The notes beneath the pieces were generated by a model. It was given only the letters and a program-made list of their open reading frames with translations, had not been told where the DNA came from and did no database searches. From assembly GCA_945869165.1 (NCBI GenBank), contig CAMBNY010000015.1:1-46173 (forward strand): a DNA stretch of 46,173 nt, read 5' to 3'. The translations under genes and the position numbers were made by a program. The DNA comes from Comamonas sp. lk (GTDB taxonomy: Bacteria; Pseudomonadota; Gammaproteobacteria; Burkholderiales; Burkholderiaceae_C). Shown here piece by piece: positions 8,291 to 15,654 of the stretch; positions within the stretch are counted from its first letter, which is position 1; each line of letters starts with the position of its first letter.

Positions 8291-8389
8291 CAAAAGAACC
8301 CTGGCACTTTGGGCGCACTCCATGCATAGCCGCGATAGCGCTGCCTGGCCAGCGTGCGCAATTGAGGTTTCGTGGGGTGGGTTCTTTTG
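8291..8389. repeat. 11-bp perfect inverted repeat between the pilin genes
   Basis: CAAAAGAACCC at 8291-8301 and GGGTTCTTTTG at 8379-8389 flank 77 bp. Nested pairings lie inside (GCGCAC 8313-8318 with GTGCGC 8354-8359, and CGCTG 8339-8343 with CAGCG 8350-8354). On the minus-strand transcript the second arm ends UUCUUUUGU, so it could work as a long-loop attenuator after the first pilin gene. An invertible segment is an alternative, but no recombinase is in the window. Confidence 0.6.
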
Positions 8390-8412
8390 CAGAATATCCA
8401 GCTGGCAGGCAA

Positions 8413-9087
8413 TTAAAACAATGCGTAGCTGACAGTGACAATACCGGCGATGGCGCCTGCGGTAAGCGCAGTGTTTGCCGCTGCTGTCTTGACCAAGGCC
8501 ACGCCGAAGGTTTGCGTTTTGTCTGGCGCGACCGAAGCTAGACCGGTCTGTGAGCTTGTGTTTGACGCAGCATAGGTCGGAGCTACATAGCTGCTGATAG
8601 CCTGCACTTGGGTCGCACCATCTGCGCCAAAGGAGTACAACTCCAGCGCGGCACCCGTTCCACCTCCAGCAGAAAGGGGAAGGAACTGCCGGCCGGACAC
8701 GCTGGTAATTGGCGTAGCCGTCGAAAAAGCGGTGTTCCAAGTGCTTGGCCCTGTGCAACCGGCGACAGTAGATCCGCTAGATGCGGCCAGACCGACGGTA
8801 AATTTAGAGATGGGTGACAAAACAACGCCTGGCGCAGCTGAAGTTGTGGCATTCGTACTTACCACGGTAGGTGCCTTAATCGATGCGGTAGTCCCGCTGG
8901 TGCCAGTACCAGCGTCACCTGTTCCGGCCGCTATTCTTAAAAAGCAAGACGTGGTTTGGACGGTGCCAGTAATGGTCAAGGTCGCATCGTTTGCCTGCGC
9001 ATACACGGCTTGGCTGCCCGCAAGCGCCGCTAAGGCCAAGTAGGCCACGCGGGTGTTGCGCGTCATTTTTGTAGATAGTGTTTTCAT
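8413..9087 (-). CDS. Fimbrial pilin, first paralogue (probable major subunit)
   Basis: 224 residues from the ATG at 9087. This start is preferred over longer in-frame options because a strong GGAGG sits just upstream and a proper signal peptide follows (about residues 1-31, cleavage near VYA-QAN). The mature protein begins DATLTITGTVQTTSC, a donor-strand pattern leading into the first cysteine. The second cysteine is in VAGCTGPSTW, and the C-terminus is GIVTVSYALF. It is the first gene of the minus-strand fimbrial operon, behind a long AT-rich leader, with the best ribosome binding site of the cluster. This fits the most abundantly made subunit. It is paralogous to the next gene, so the fimbria may be built from two alternative or mixed pilins. 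Confidence 0.9.
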   Translation of the reverse strand: MKTLSTKMTRNTRVAYLALAALAGSQAVYAQANDATLTITGTVQTTSCFLRIAAGTGDAGTGTSGTTASIKAPTVVSTNATTSAAPGVVLSPISKFTVGLAASSGSTVAGCTGPSTWNTAFSTATPITSVSGRQFLPLSAGGGTGAALELYSFGADGATQVQAISSYVAPTYAASNTSSQTGLASVAPDKTQTFGVALVKTAAANTALTAGAIAGIVTVSYALF

Positions 9088-9260
9088 AAATCCTCCGTTG
9101 AATAAATACCAATAAGATAAAGAAGCTGCACCTATGAGCAGGTGGGCTCCATGCTTGTGACAGCGCCTCGAATTTACCACTAAATTAAAAATGATTATCT
9201 TAATAAAATTAAAAAATAATAAAAAATTAGTTAAATAAATGATATTTATCACTCCTTTGG
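9088..9260 (-). promoter_or_regulatory. AT-rich promoter region of the fimbrial operon
   Basis: Between the first pilin gene and the divergent glcD gene the sequence 9181-9250 is almost pure A/T, in sharp contrast to the GC-rich surroundings. It probably holds the fimbrial promoter and binding sites for nucleoid-type silencers. No unambiguous -35/-10 pair was found. A small stem CACCT/AGGTG (9129-9133, 9140-9144) would lie in the 5' leader. The rest of the gap (9260-9510) is GC-rich and shows no recognisable element or gene. Confidence 0.5.
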
Positions 9261-9510
9261 GGGAAATTTGTGAAAAACCAGGCTGGCGTTGTTGTATGGA
9301 CGCACACCACAACACGGTCTGGTGTTCTCCGCAGGGGGCCTGGGGCCCTAGTTGTCATCGGCCTTTGGCGTGCTGGCAGGGACTCAGCGCATTGCCATGG
9401 GCCGCAGACAGCCCGCTGCGCACGCCTTGTGCCCAAGGGGCTGGGGATTTCACGCTGCTTTGCAAGTTTCTTCATGACCAGGGCGAGCGCCCTGCGCTAG
9501 AGTGCAGGCC

Positions 9511-11013
9511 ATGAATGCCCCCTTAAACCTCGGCTCCCAAGACGCCCTGGCCCGCGCCGCCTTGCAGGCGCAAGTGGTGCAGGCCCTGGGCCGCGATCTG
9601 CCGCCGCACGCCTTGCTCTACCAGGCCGAAGACACCACGCCTTACGAATGCGACGGCCTGACCGCCTACCGCCAGCGCCCGCTGGTGGTTGCCCTGCCCG
9701 AGACCGAGGCGCAGGTGCAGGCGGTGCTGCGCAGCTGCCATGCGCTGGGCGTGCCGGTGGTGGCGCGCGGGGCGGGCACGGGCTTGTCCGGCGGCGCGAT
9801 GCCCCATGCCCAGGGCGTCACGCTGTCTTTGGCCAAGTTCAACAAAATACTCAAAGTAGACCCGCTGGCGCGCACCGCCCGGGTGCAATGCGGCGTGCGC
9901 AACTTGGCTATCAGCGAAGCGGCTGCGCCGCACGGCCTGTATTACGCGCCAGACCCGAGCAGCCAGATCGCCTGCACCATCGGCGGCAATGTAGCCGAAA
10001 ACTCCGGCGGCGTGCATTGCCTGAAATACGGCCTGACGCTGCACAACGTCTTGCAAGTGCGTGGCTTTACCGCGCAAGGCGAGCCCATCACTTTTGGCAG
10101 CCAGGCGCTGGATGCGCCGGGCTACGATTTGCTCAGCCTGGCCGTGGGCAGCGAAGGCATGCTGGCCGTCACGCTGGAGGTGCTGGTCAAGCTGGTGCCC
10201 AAGCCGCAACTGGCGCGCTGCATCATGGCCAGCTTTGACGATGTGCGCAAAGCCGGGGACGCGGTGGCCGCCGTCATCGCCGCAGGCATCATCCCCGCGG
10301 GCCTGGAGATGATGGACAAGCCCATGACCGCTGCGGTAGAAGCCTTTGTGCACGCCGGCTACGACCTGAACGCCGCCGCCATCTTGCTGTGCGAAAGCGA
10401 CGGCACGCCAGAGGAAGTGGAAGAAGAAATAGCGCGCATGAGCGCGGTGCTGAGCCGCCATGGCGCTACCGCCATTGCCGTGAGCCAAAGCGAGGCCGAG
10501 CGCCTGCGCTTTTGGAGTGGCCGCAAAAACGCCTTCCCTGCCAGCGGCCGCATCAGCCCGGACTACATGTGCATGGACAGCACCATCCCGCGCAAGCGCT
10601 TGGCCGATATCTTGCTGGCGATTGCCGAGATGGAAAAGAAGTATCAATTGCGCTGCGCCAATGTGTTCCACGCGGGCGACGGCAATTTGCACCCACTCAT
10701 CTTGTTTGACGCGAACGATGCGGACCAATTGCGCCGCTGCGAGCTGTTTGGCGCCGACATTTTGGAAACCAGCGTCGCCATGGGCGGCACCGTCACCGGC
10801 GAGCACGGCGTGGGCGTAGAAAAACTCAACTCCATGTGCGTGCAGTTCAGCGCTGCCGAAAACGCGCAGATGTTTGCCGTTAAGCGCGCCTTTGACCCGC
10901 AAGGCCTGCTTAACCCCGGCAAGGTGATTCCCACCCTGCAACGCTGCGCCGAATACGGCAAAGAGCTGGTGCGCGGCGGCAAGCTCAAACACCCGGATTT
11001 GCCGCGTTTTTAA
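9511..11013 (+). CDS. glcD: FAD-linked oxidase, glycolate oxidase subunit GlcD type
   Basis: 500 residues from the ATG at 9511 (a GTG at 9502 is also in frame; only weak ribosome binding signals). The PCMH-type FAD-binding domain covers about residues 50-235 and contains VARGAGTGLSGGAMP, the flavin-pyrophosphate loop. The C-terminal FAD-oxidase cap contains NVFHAGDGNLHP and GTVTGEHGVG, conserved in GlcD and D-lactate dehydrogenases. It would oxidise glycolate or another 2-hydroxy acid to the 2-oxo acid. Unusually, no glcE or glcF gene follows: the next gene is a transporter component after a dispersed repeat. The partner subunits must be elsewhere, or the protein is a stand-alone D-2-hydroxy-acid dehydrogenase. 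Length matches E. coli GlcD (499). Confidence 0.88.
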   Translation: MNAPLNLGSQDALARAALQAQVVQALGRDLPPHALLYQAEDTTPYECDGLTAYRQRPLVVALPETEAQVQAVLRSCHALGVPVVARGAGTGLSGGAMPHAQGVTLSLAKFNKILKVDPLARTARVQCGVRNLAISEAAAPHGLYYAPDPSSQIACTIGGNVAENSGGVHCLKYGLTLHNVLQVRGFTAQGEPITFGSQALDAPGYDLLSLAVGSEGMLAVTLEVLVKLVPKPQLARCIMASFDDVRKAGDAVAAVIAAGIIPAGLEMMDKPMTAAVEAFVHAGYDLNAAAILLCESDGTPEEVEEEIARMSAVLSRHGATAIAVSQSEAERLRFWSGRKNAFPASGRISPDYMCMDSTIPRKRLADILLAIAEMEKKYQLRCANVFHAGDGNLHPLILFDANDADQLRRCELFGADILETSVAMGGTVTGEHGVGVEKLNSMCVQFSAAENAQMFAVKRAFDPQGLLNPGKVIPTLQRCAEYGKELVRGGKLKHPDLPRF

Positions 11014-11027
11014 GTTTGCAAAAAGTC

Positions 11028-11078
11028 ATGGATTGCCACGGCCTGCGGCCTTGCAATGACGGGTATGGGCTTATGCAG
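11028..11078. repeat. Dispersed palindromic element, partial copy
   Basis: One arm only, of the CCTGCGGCC subtype: ATGGATTGCCACGGCCTGCG, then the CAATGACGGG core and the GGGCTTATGCAG end. It lies 15 nt after the glcD stop, so it would form the 3' end of the transcript. Confidence 0.7.
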
Positions 11079-11275
11079 ACCTTCCTTAAGCATGGCCATC
11101 GCGGGGCATTTTGGATTCGCCTTGGCCCGGTGAAAGGGCGCGTTTCGCTGGGACAAAAGGCCTGCCAGAGTTGCTAGCTAGGATTGCGTGACAATTGCGC
11201 CTCGCAAGGCCAAGGTACAGACCCTCAGGCCGCGTTGGACCCCGCGCTCGGATTTAACAAAAAGGAGACCCCACT

Positions 11276-12283
11276 GTGACCCATTTGCAAACCCTTTCCC
11301 CCCAGCCTCTAGACCGTCGTACCCTGTTGCAAGCGGTTGCCGCAGGCGCGGCAGGCCTGGCCTTCCCCGCCTGGTCGCAGGCTGCCTGGCCGGCCAAACC
11401 GGTGACCCTGGTCGTGCCCTTTCCCGCTGGTGGTGGTACTGATGCCTTTGCGCGCCCCATGTCGGCCCAGTTTGCGCGCCTGACCGAAAAGCAGCTGATC
11501 ATTGACAACAAAGGCGGTGCCGGTGGCACGCTGGGCGCCGGTGTCGCGGCCAAAGCAGCGCCTGACGGCTACACCTTGTTTATGGGTGCGGTACACCACA
11601 CCATCGCGCCCAGCATGTACCCCAAGCTCGACTATGACTTAGAGCGCGACTTTGTGCCCCTCATCTTGGTGGCCGCCGTGCCGCAGGTCTTGGTGATCAA
11701 CCCGAAAAAAGTGCCCGCCGCCAATTACGCGGAATTTCTGGCCTTTGTGCGCAAAAACCCCGGCAGGCTTAACTACGGCTCGGCCGGTGGCGGCACCTCG
11801 CACCACCTCGCTGGTGAATTGTTTAAATTGCAGACCAACACCTTTATTACCCACATCCCTTACCGGGGCGCGGGCCCGGCGCTGCAAGACCTGATTGCTG
11901 GCAATGTGGACATGATGTTCGACGGTTTGGGCTCATCGGCGGCGCATATCAAGGGCGGGCGTATCAAGGCCTTGATGGTCTCGGGCACCAAGCGCAACCC
12001 GGCTTTCCCGGATGTGCCTTGCTCCACCGAGCTGGGCCTGCCCGAGTACACCGTTAGCACCTGGTATGGCGTCTGGGCGCCCAAAGCCACACCGGCCGAC
12101 ATCCAGGCCCGTGCGATAGAAGAAATACGCCGCGCTTGCCAGACCGACGAAGCCAAACTCACCTGGTCCAACCAGGGCGCGGATTTCCCCAATCTGGCGG
12201 GTGCGCAGTTCGACGGTTTCATTAAAGGCGAACTGGCGAAGTGGTCCAAGGTGGTGAAGGCCTCAGGCGCCAAGCTGGACTAA
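11276..12283 (+). CDS. Tripartite tricarboxylate transporter substrate-binding protein (Bug family)
   Basis: 335 residues. The GTG start at 11276 is set by AAAGGAG at 11261-11267. The N-terminus has a twin-arginine-like signal (LDRRTLLQAVAAGAAGLAF), cleaved near SQA-AW. The mature protein shows the Bug hallmarks: WPAKPVTLVVPFPAGGGTD at the start, LIIDNKGGAGGTLGA, and FITHIPYRGAGPALQDLIAGN. Bug proteins bind small carboxylates or other metabolites in the periplasm. No TctA/TctB membrane components are nearby, as is usual for the many orphan Bug genes of Burkholderiales. The ligand cannot be read from the sequence. The malonyl-CoA synthetase downstream makes a dicarboxylate possible, but the genes are separated by a repeat and a hairpin. 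Confidence 0.93.
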   Translation: MTHLQTLSPQPLDRRTLLQAVAAGAAGLAFPAWSQAAWPAKPVTLVVPFPAGGGTDAFARPMSAQFARLTEKQLIIDNKGGAGGTLGAGVAAKAAPDGYTLFMGAVHHTIAPSMYPKLDYDLERDFVPLILVAAVPQVLVINPKKVPAANYAEFLAFVRKNPGRLNYGSAGGGTSHHLAGELFKLQTNTFITHIPYRGAGPALQDLIAGNVDMMFDGLGSSAAHIKGGRIKALMVSGTKRNPAFPDVPCSTELGLPEYTVSTWYGVWAPKATPADIQARAIEEIRRACQTDEAKLTWSNQGADFPNLAGAQFDGFIKGELAKWSKVVKASGAKLD

Positions 12284-12310
12284 TTTCTACGAAAGAAGCT
12301 CTGCAACCGC

Positions 12311-12438
12311 CCAAACCCGTCATTGCATCAGCCCAAACCCGTCATTGCGAACGTAGTGAAGCAATCCATTTGTGCTAGCTAATCCACCACTGATGGATCG
12401 CCGCGTCGCTGCGCTCCTCGCGATGACGGACTTATGCA
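12311..12438. repeat. Dispersed palindromic element, copy with divergent arm
   Basis: Contains CCCGTCATTGCGAACGTAGT, GAAGCAATCCATT, and then the reverse arm GGATCGCCGCGTCGCTGCGC and GACGGACTTATGCA. It fills most of the gap between the Bug gene and the malonyl-CoA synthetase gene. Confidence 0.75.
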
Positions 12439-12452
12439 GATGGTTTTTAAAG

Positions 12453-12476
12453 GGGCAGCCGCCTGAGTGGCTGCCC
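12453..12476 (+). terminator. Hairpin before malonyl-CoA synthetase gene
   Basis: GGGCAGCC (12453-12460) and GGCTGCCC (12469-12476) form an 8-bp perfect stem with an 8-nt loop. It ends 37 nt before the ATG at 12514. No strong T-run follows, so it may terminate the upstream transcript or shape the leader of the next gene. Confidence 0.4.
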
Positions 12477-12513
12477 GGTTTGCGCCGGTCACCGACATAG
12501 CACGCGTTTACCC

Positions 12514-14079
12514 ATGTCCCAACACAATCTTTTTGCCGCGCTGCGCGCAGGCTTCCCGCGCGAACTGGACCAAACGGCGGTGCAGACCGAAACCGGCCTG
12601 CATTACTCGTGGCGCGACTTAGACCGCGCCACCGCCATGCTGGCTAATTTGTTGCAATCGCTGGGTTTGCCCGCAGGCAGCCGTATCGCCGCGCATGTGG
12701 ATAAATCGGTAGAAGCCATGCTGCTCTACCTGGCAAGCTTGCGCGCAGGCTATGTCTATTTGCCTTTGAATGTGGCTTACCAAAGCGCCGAGTTGCAGTA
12801 TTTTTTAGCTAATGCTGAACCAGCCGTTTTGGTCTGCAGCCCGCGCGACTTTGGCTGGGCCAGCAAGCTGGCTTTTCAGGCCGGCACGCAGTATGTGTTT
12901 ACCCTGGACGACCAGCGCCAAGGCAGCTTGCTAGAGCGCGCTGCGCAGCACAGCGATGTGCACACTATCGCGCCATGTAATGCGGATGATCTAGCGGCCA
13001 TGGTCTATACCAGTGGCACCACGGGCCGAAGCAAAGGCGCCATGCTCAGCCACGGCAATTTGCTCTCCAACGCCAAGGTGTTGAAAGACTATTGGGGCTG
13101 GACGAAAAAAGGAGGGCCGCAGGGCCGTGGCGATGTGCTCATCCATTGCCTGCCTATCTTCCATGTACACGGCCTGTTTGTGGCCCTGCATGGTGCGCTG
13201 CTCAATGGCAGCAAAATGATTTGGATGGCGCGCTTTGACCCCAAGCAGGTGCTGGCCTTTTTGCCGCAAGCCACTGTATTTATGGGCGTGCCGACTTTGT
13301 ATGTGCGCTTGCTGGGCGAAACCGGGCTTACGCCGCAGGCTTGCGCGAACATGCGTTTGTTTGTGGCAGGCTCTGCGCCTTTGCTACTCGAGACTTTCCA
13401 GGACTGGACGACGCGCACCGGCCACACGATTTTGGAGCGCTACGGCATGAGCGAAACCGTGATGCTCAGCTCCAACCCCTATGCGCCTGACGCGCGCCAT
13501 GGTGGCCAGTCCGAGCGGCGTGGCGGCACCGTGGGCTTTGCGCTTCCCGGCGTGCAATTGCGCCTTAGCAGCGGCGAAGGCAAAGCCTGCGCCGTGGGCG
13601 AGGTGGGCAACATCGAAGTGCGCGGGCCCAATGTGTTTAGCGGCTACTGGCGCATGCCCGAAAAAACCGCCGAAGAATTTACCGCCGACGGCTTTTTCAA
13701 AACCGGCGACGTGGGCATGGTGGATGCGCGCGGCTATGTCAGCATCGTGGGCCGCAGCAAAGACCTGATCATCAGCGGCGGCTACAACGTCTATCCCGCC
13801 GAGATCGAGGGCTATATCAACGCCATGCCTGGCGTGGCAGAAAGCGCGCTAGTCGGTGTGCCGCACCCGGACTTTGGCGAAGTCGGCGTGGCCGTGGTGA
13901 TTGCCAAGCCCGGCGCCACGCCCGATGCCGATGGCATCGTCAAAGCGCTCAAAGCAAACCTGGCGAATTTCAAAATCCCCAAACGCTGCTTTGTACTGCC
14001 CGAGTTGCCACGCAATGCCATGGGCAAGGTGCAAAAAAATCTGCTGCGCCAGCAATATCACAAGCTGTTTACCGCCTAA
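12514..14079 (+). CDS. matB: Malonyl-CoA synthetase (malonate-CoA ligase)
   Basis: 521 residues, AMP-forming acyl-CoA synthetase family. The adenylation signature YTSGTTGRSKGAMLSHGN is at about residue 168. PIFHVHGLFVALHGALLNGS, LERYGMSET and the C-terminal KDLIISGGYNVYPAEIEG and PRNAMGKVQKNLLRQQY follow the known MatB pattern closely. The last lysine motif (GKVQKN) carries the catalytic lysine of the adenylation step. It would convert malonate, ATP and CoA to malonyl-CoA in the cytoplasm. No malonyl-CoA decarboxylase or malonate carrier is adjacent, although an orphan Bug binding protein lies just upstream. The aminotransferase starts 10 nt after the stop, so the two are probably co-transcribed. 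Methylmalonate is a possible alternative substrate. Confidence 0.9.
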   Translation: MSQHNLFAALRAGFPRELDQTAVQTETGLHYSWRDLDRATAMLANLLQSLGLPAGSRIAAHVDKSVEAMLLYLASLRAGYVYLPLNVAYQSAELQYFLANAEPAVLVCSPRDFGWASKLAFQAGTQYVFTLDDQRQGSLLERAAQHSDVHTIAPCNADDLAAMVYTSGTTGRSKGAMLSHGNLLSNAKVLKDYWGWTKKGGPQGRGDVLIHCLPIFHVHGLFVALHGALLNGSKMIWMARFDPKQVLAFLPQATVFMGVPTLYVRLLGETGLTPQACANMRLFVAGSAPLLLETFQDWTTRTGHTILERYGMSETVMLSSNPYAPDARHGGQSERRGGTVGFALPGVQLRLSSGEGKACAVGEVGNIEVRGPNVFSGYWRMPEKTAEEFTADGFFKTGDVGMVDARGYVSIVGRSKDLIISGGYNVYPAEIEGYINAMPGVAESALVGVPHPDFGEVGVAVVIAKPGATPDADGIVKALKANLANFKIPKRCFVLPELPRNAMGKVQKNLLRQQYHKLFTA

Positions 14080-14089
14080 GCTGCTGCCC

Positions 14090-15274
14090 ATGCGCCAAGC
14101 TATACAAAACCTCGAAGAATCCAAAATCCGCGAAGTCGCCAACGCCGGCATGGGTCGCAGCGATGTGCTGGCCTTTTGGTTCGGCGAGAGCGATGAAGTC
14201 ACCCCCGAATTCATCCGCCAGGCGGCTATCGAATCGCTGCAATCGGGCGAAACCTTTTACAGCCACAACCTGGGTTTGCCCGCGCTGCGCGAAGCGGTGG
14301 CGCAGGCCATGGCCGCCAAGCACTCCGGTGCGCCGGGCAGCGCGCCGATTGGCCCCGAGCGCATCGCCATCACATCGGGTGGCGTCAACGCACTGATGTT
14401 GGCGGTACAAGCGGTGGTCGATGCGGGCGACGACGTGGTAGCCGTCACCCCGGTGTGGCCCAACCTGACGGCGCAGCCGCTGATCATGGGCGCGCGCGTG
14501 CGCACGGTGCCCTTGCGCCCGCAAGCCGGGGCCTGGACTTTGGACATGGACGCTTTGCTCGCCGCCATCACGCCGGCGACCAAGCTGCTGATCGTCAACG
14601 CGCCCAACAACCCCACCGGCTGGACCTTAAGCCGCGAAGAGCAAAGCGCCATATTGGCGCACTGCCGCCGCACCAGCACCTGGATCCTGGCCGACGAGGT
14701 GTATGAAAACCTGTATTTCGCGCCCTCGGCCAACGCTTGCGCACCTAGCTATTTAGACATCGCCGAACCCGAAGACAAGCTCTTGGTGGCGCATAGTTTT
14801 TCTAAAAGTTATTTGATGACCGGCTGGCGTTTGGGCTGGCTGGTCATGCCGCCGTCTATGACAGGGGCCATGAGCAAATTGATTGAATTTAATACCTCGT
14901 GCGCCAGCGTGTTTACCCAGCGTGCGGCGCTGGTGGCTTTGCAGCGGCGCGATGAAGTCACGCCGCGCGTGGTGCGCCATTTGCAAGCCTGCCGCGACAC
15001 GCTGGTGCCTGCGCTGCAAACCATCCCCGGCCTGCAAGTAGCCAGCCCACTGGGCGGCATGTACGCGTTTTTTGAGTTGCCCGGCCACCCGGATTCATTG
15101 GCCACCGCCAAGCGCTTGGTGGCCGAAGCCGGCCTAGGCTTGGCACCGGGCGCCGCCTTCGCGCCCGAGGCCGGTAGCTGGCTGCGCTGGTGCTTTGCTT
15201 CCAAAGACTTAGGTCGCCTGACCCAGGGTGTAGAGCGGCTGCGGGGCTGGTTGGGCACGGCCACGCCGCGTTGA
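14090..15274 (+). CDS. PLP-dependent class I/II aminotransferase
   Basis: 394 residues. The ATG at 14090 follows the malonyl-CoA synthetase stop by 10 nt. A longer open frame to 13901 overlaps that gene and is rejected. The fold-type I features are in order: SHNLGLPALREAV, TSGGVNALMLAV, NAPNNPTGW (substrate-carboxylate/PLP region), ADEVYENLYF with the PLP-ring aspartate, and SFSKSYLMTGWRLGW with Lys239 forming the Schiff base. An arginine near the C-terminus (SWLRWCFA) would bind the substrate carboxylate. It moves an amino group between an amino acid and a 2-oxo acid; the family is close to aspartate/aromatic aminotransferases, but the substrate is not assignable. The stop is followed by a dense repeat region. 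Confidence 0.92.
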   Translation: MRQAIQNLEESKIREVANAGMGRSDVLAFWFGESDEVTPEFIRQAAIESLQSGETFYSHNLGLPALREAVAQAMAAKHSGAPGSAPIGPERIAITSGGVNALMLAVQAVVDAGDDVVAVTPVWPNLTAQPLIMGARVRTVPLRPQAGAWTLDMDALLAAITPATKLLIVNAPNNPTGWTLSREEQSAILAHCRRTSTWILADEVYENLYFAPSANACAPSYLDIAEPEDKLLVAHSFSKSYLMTGWRLGWLVMPPSMTGAMSKLIEFNTSCASVFTQRAALVALQRRDEVTPRVVRHLQACRDTLVPALQTIPGLQVASPLGGMYAFFELPGHPDSLATAKRLVAEAGLGLAPGAAFAPEAGSWLRWCFASKDLGRLTQGVERLRGWLGTATPR

Positions 15275-15367
15275 GCGCAAGCGTTTGGAGCTTCAGTAAG
15301 GTCCGCTGAAGTTCAAGTCCGTCGCCCTAAGGACGACGCCAATTAGCCCGTCATCCTATGCTTGGGC

Positions 15368-15628
15368 TTGCGAAGCCGCAGGCACTTGGGCCGTCATTGC
15401 GAGGCCGCAGGCCGCGGCAATCCATGGTTTTTGCTTTGACGCAAGTGCCTTCATTCCAGCATGGACTGCCGCGTCGCTTCGCTCCTCGCAGTGACGTCAT
15501 TGCGAAGCCGCAGGCACTTGGGCCGTCATTGCGAGGCCGCAGGCCGCGGCAATCCATGGCTTCATGCTTTGGCGAAAGTGCCTTCATTCCAGCATGGACT
15601 GCCGCGTCGCTTCGCTCCTCGCAGTGAC
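15368..15628. repeat. Tandem duplication of a dispersed palindromic element
   Basis: Two direct copies of about 130 bp (15368-15495 and 15500-15628) share GCGAAGCCGCAGGCACTTGG, a CGTCATTGCGAGGCCGCAGG arm, an AGTGCCTTCATTCCAGCATG spacer and a CTGCCGCGTCGCTTCGCTCC arm. They differ by a few bases and one small indel in the spacer. Each copy pairs one GGCCGCAGGCC-type arm with one GCGTCGCTTCGC-type arm. The 15275-15654 gap holds only this array and short flanks. Open frames through it are repeat-derived and not genes. Confidence 0.85.
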
Positions 15629-15654
15629 TGGCATCGCGGACCCGCCTTATTCGT

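Noticed and set aside
8291..8389. fimS-like invertible promoter switch
   Set aside because: The repeat lies between two pilin genes, not before the first, and no tyrosine recombinase gene is in the window. Kept only as an alternative.
9523..10992. 489-codon open frame antisense to glcD
   Set aside because: It mirrors the strongly supported GlcD protein, is rich in His/Ala/Gly/Gln as GC-rich shadow frames are, and shows no domain.
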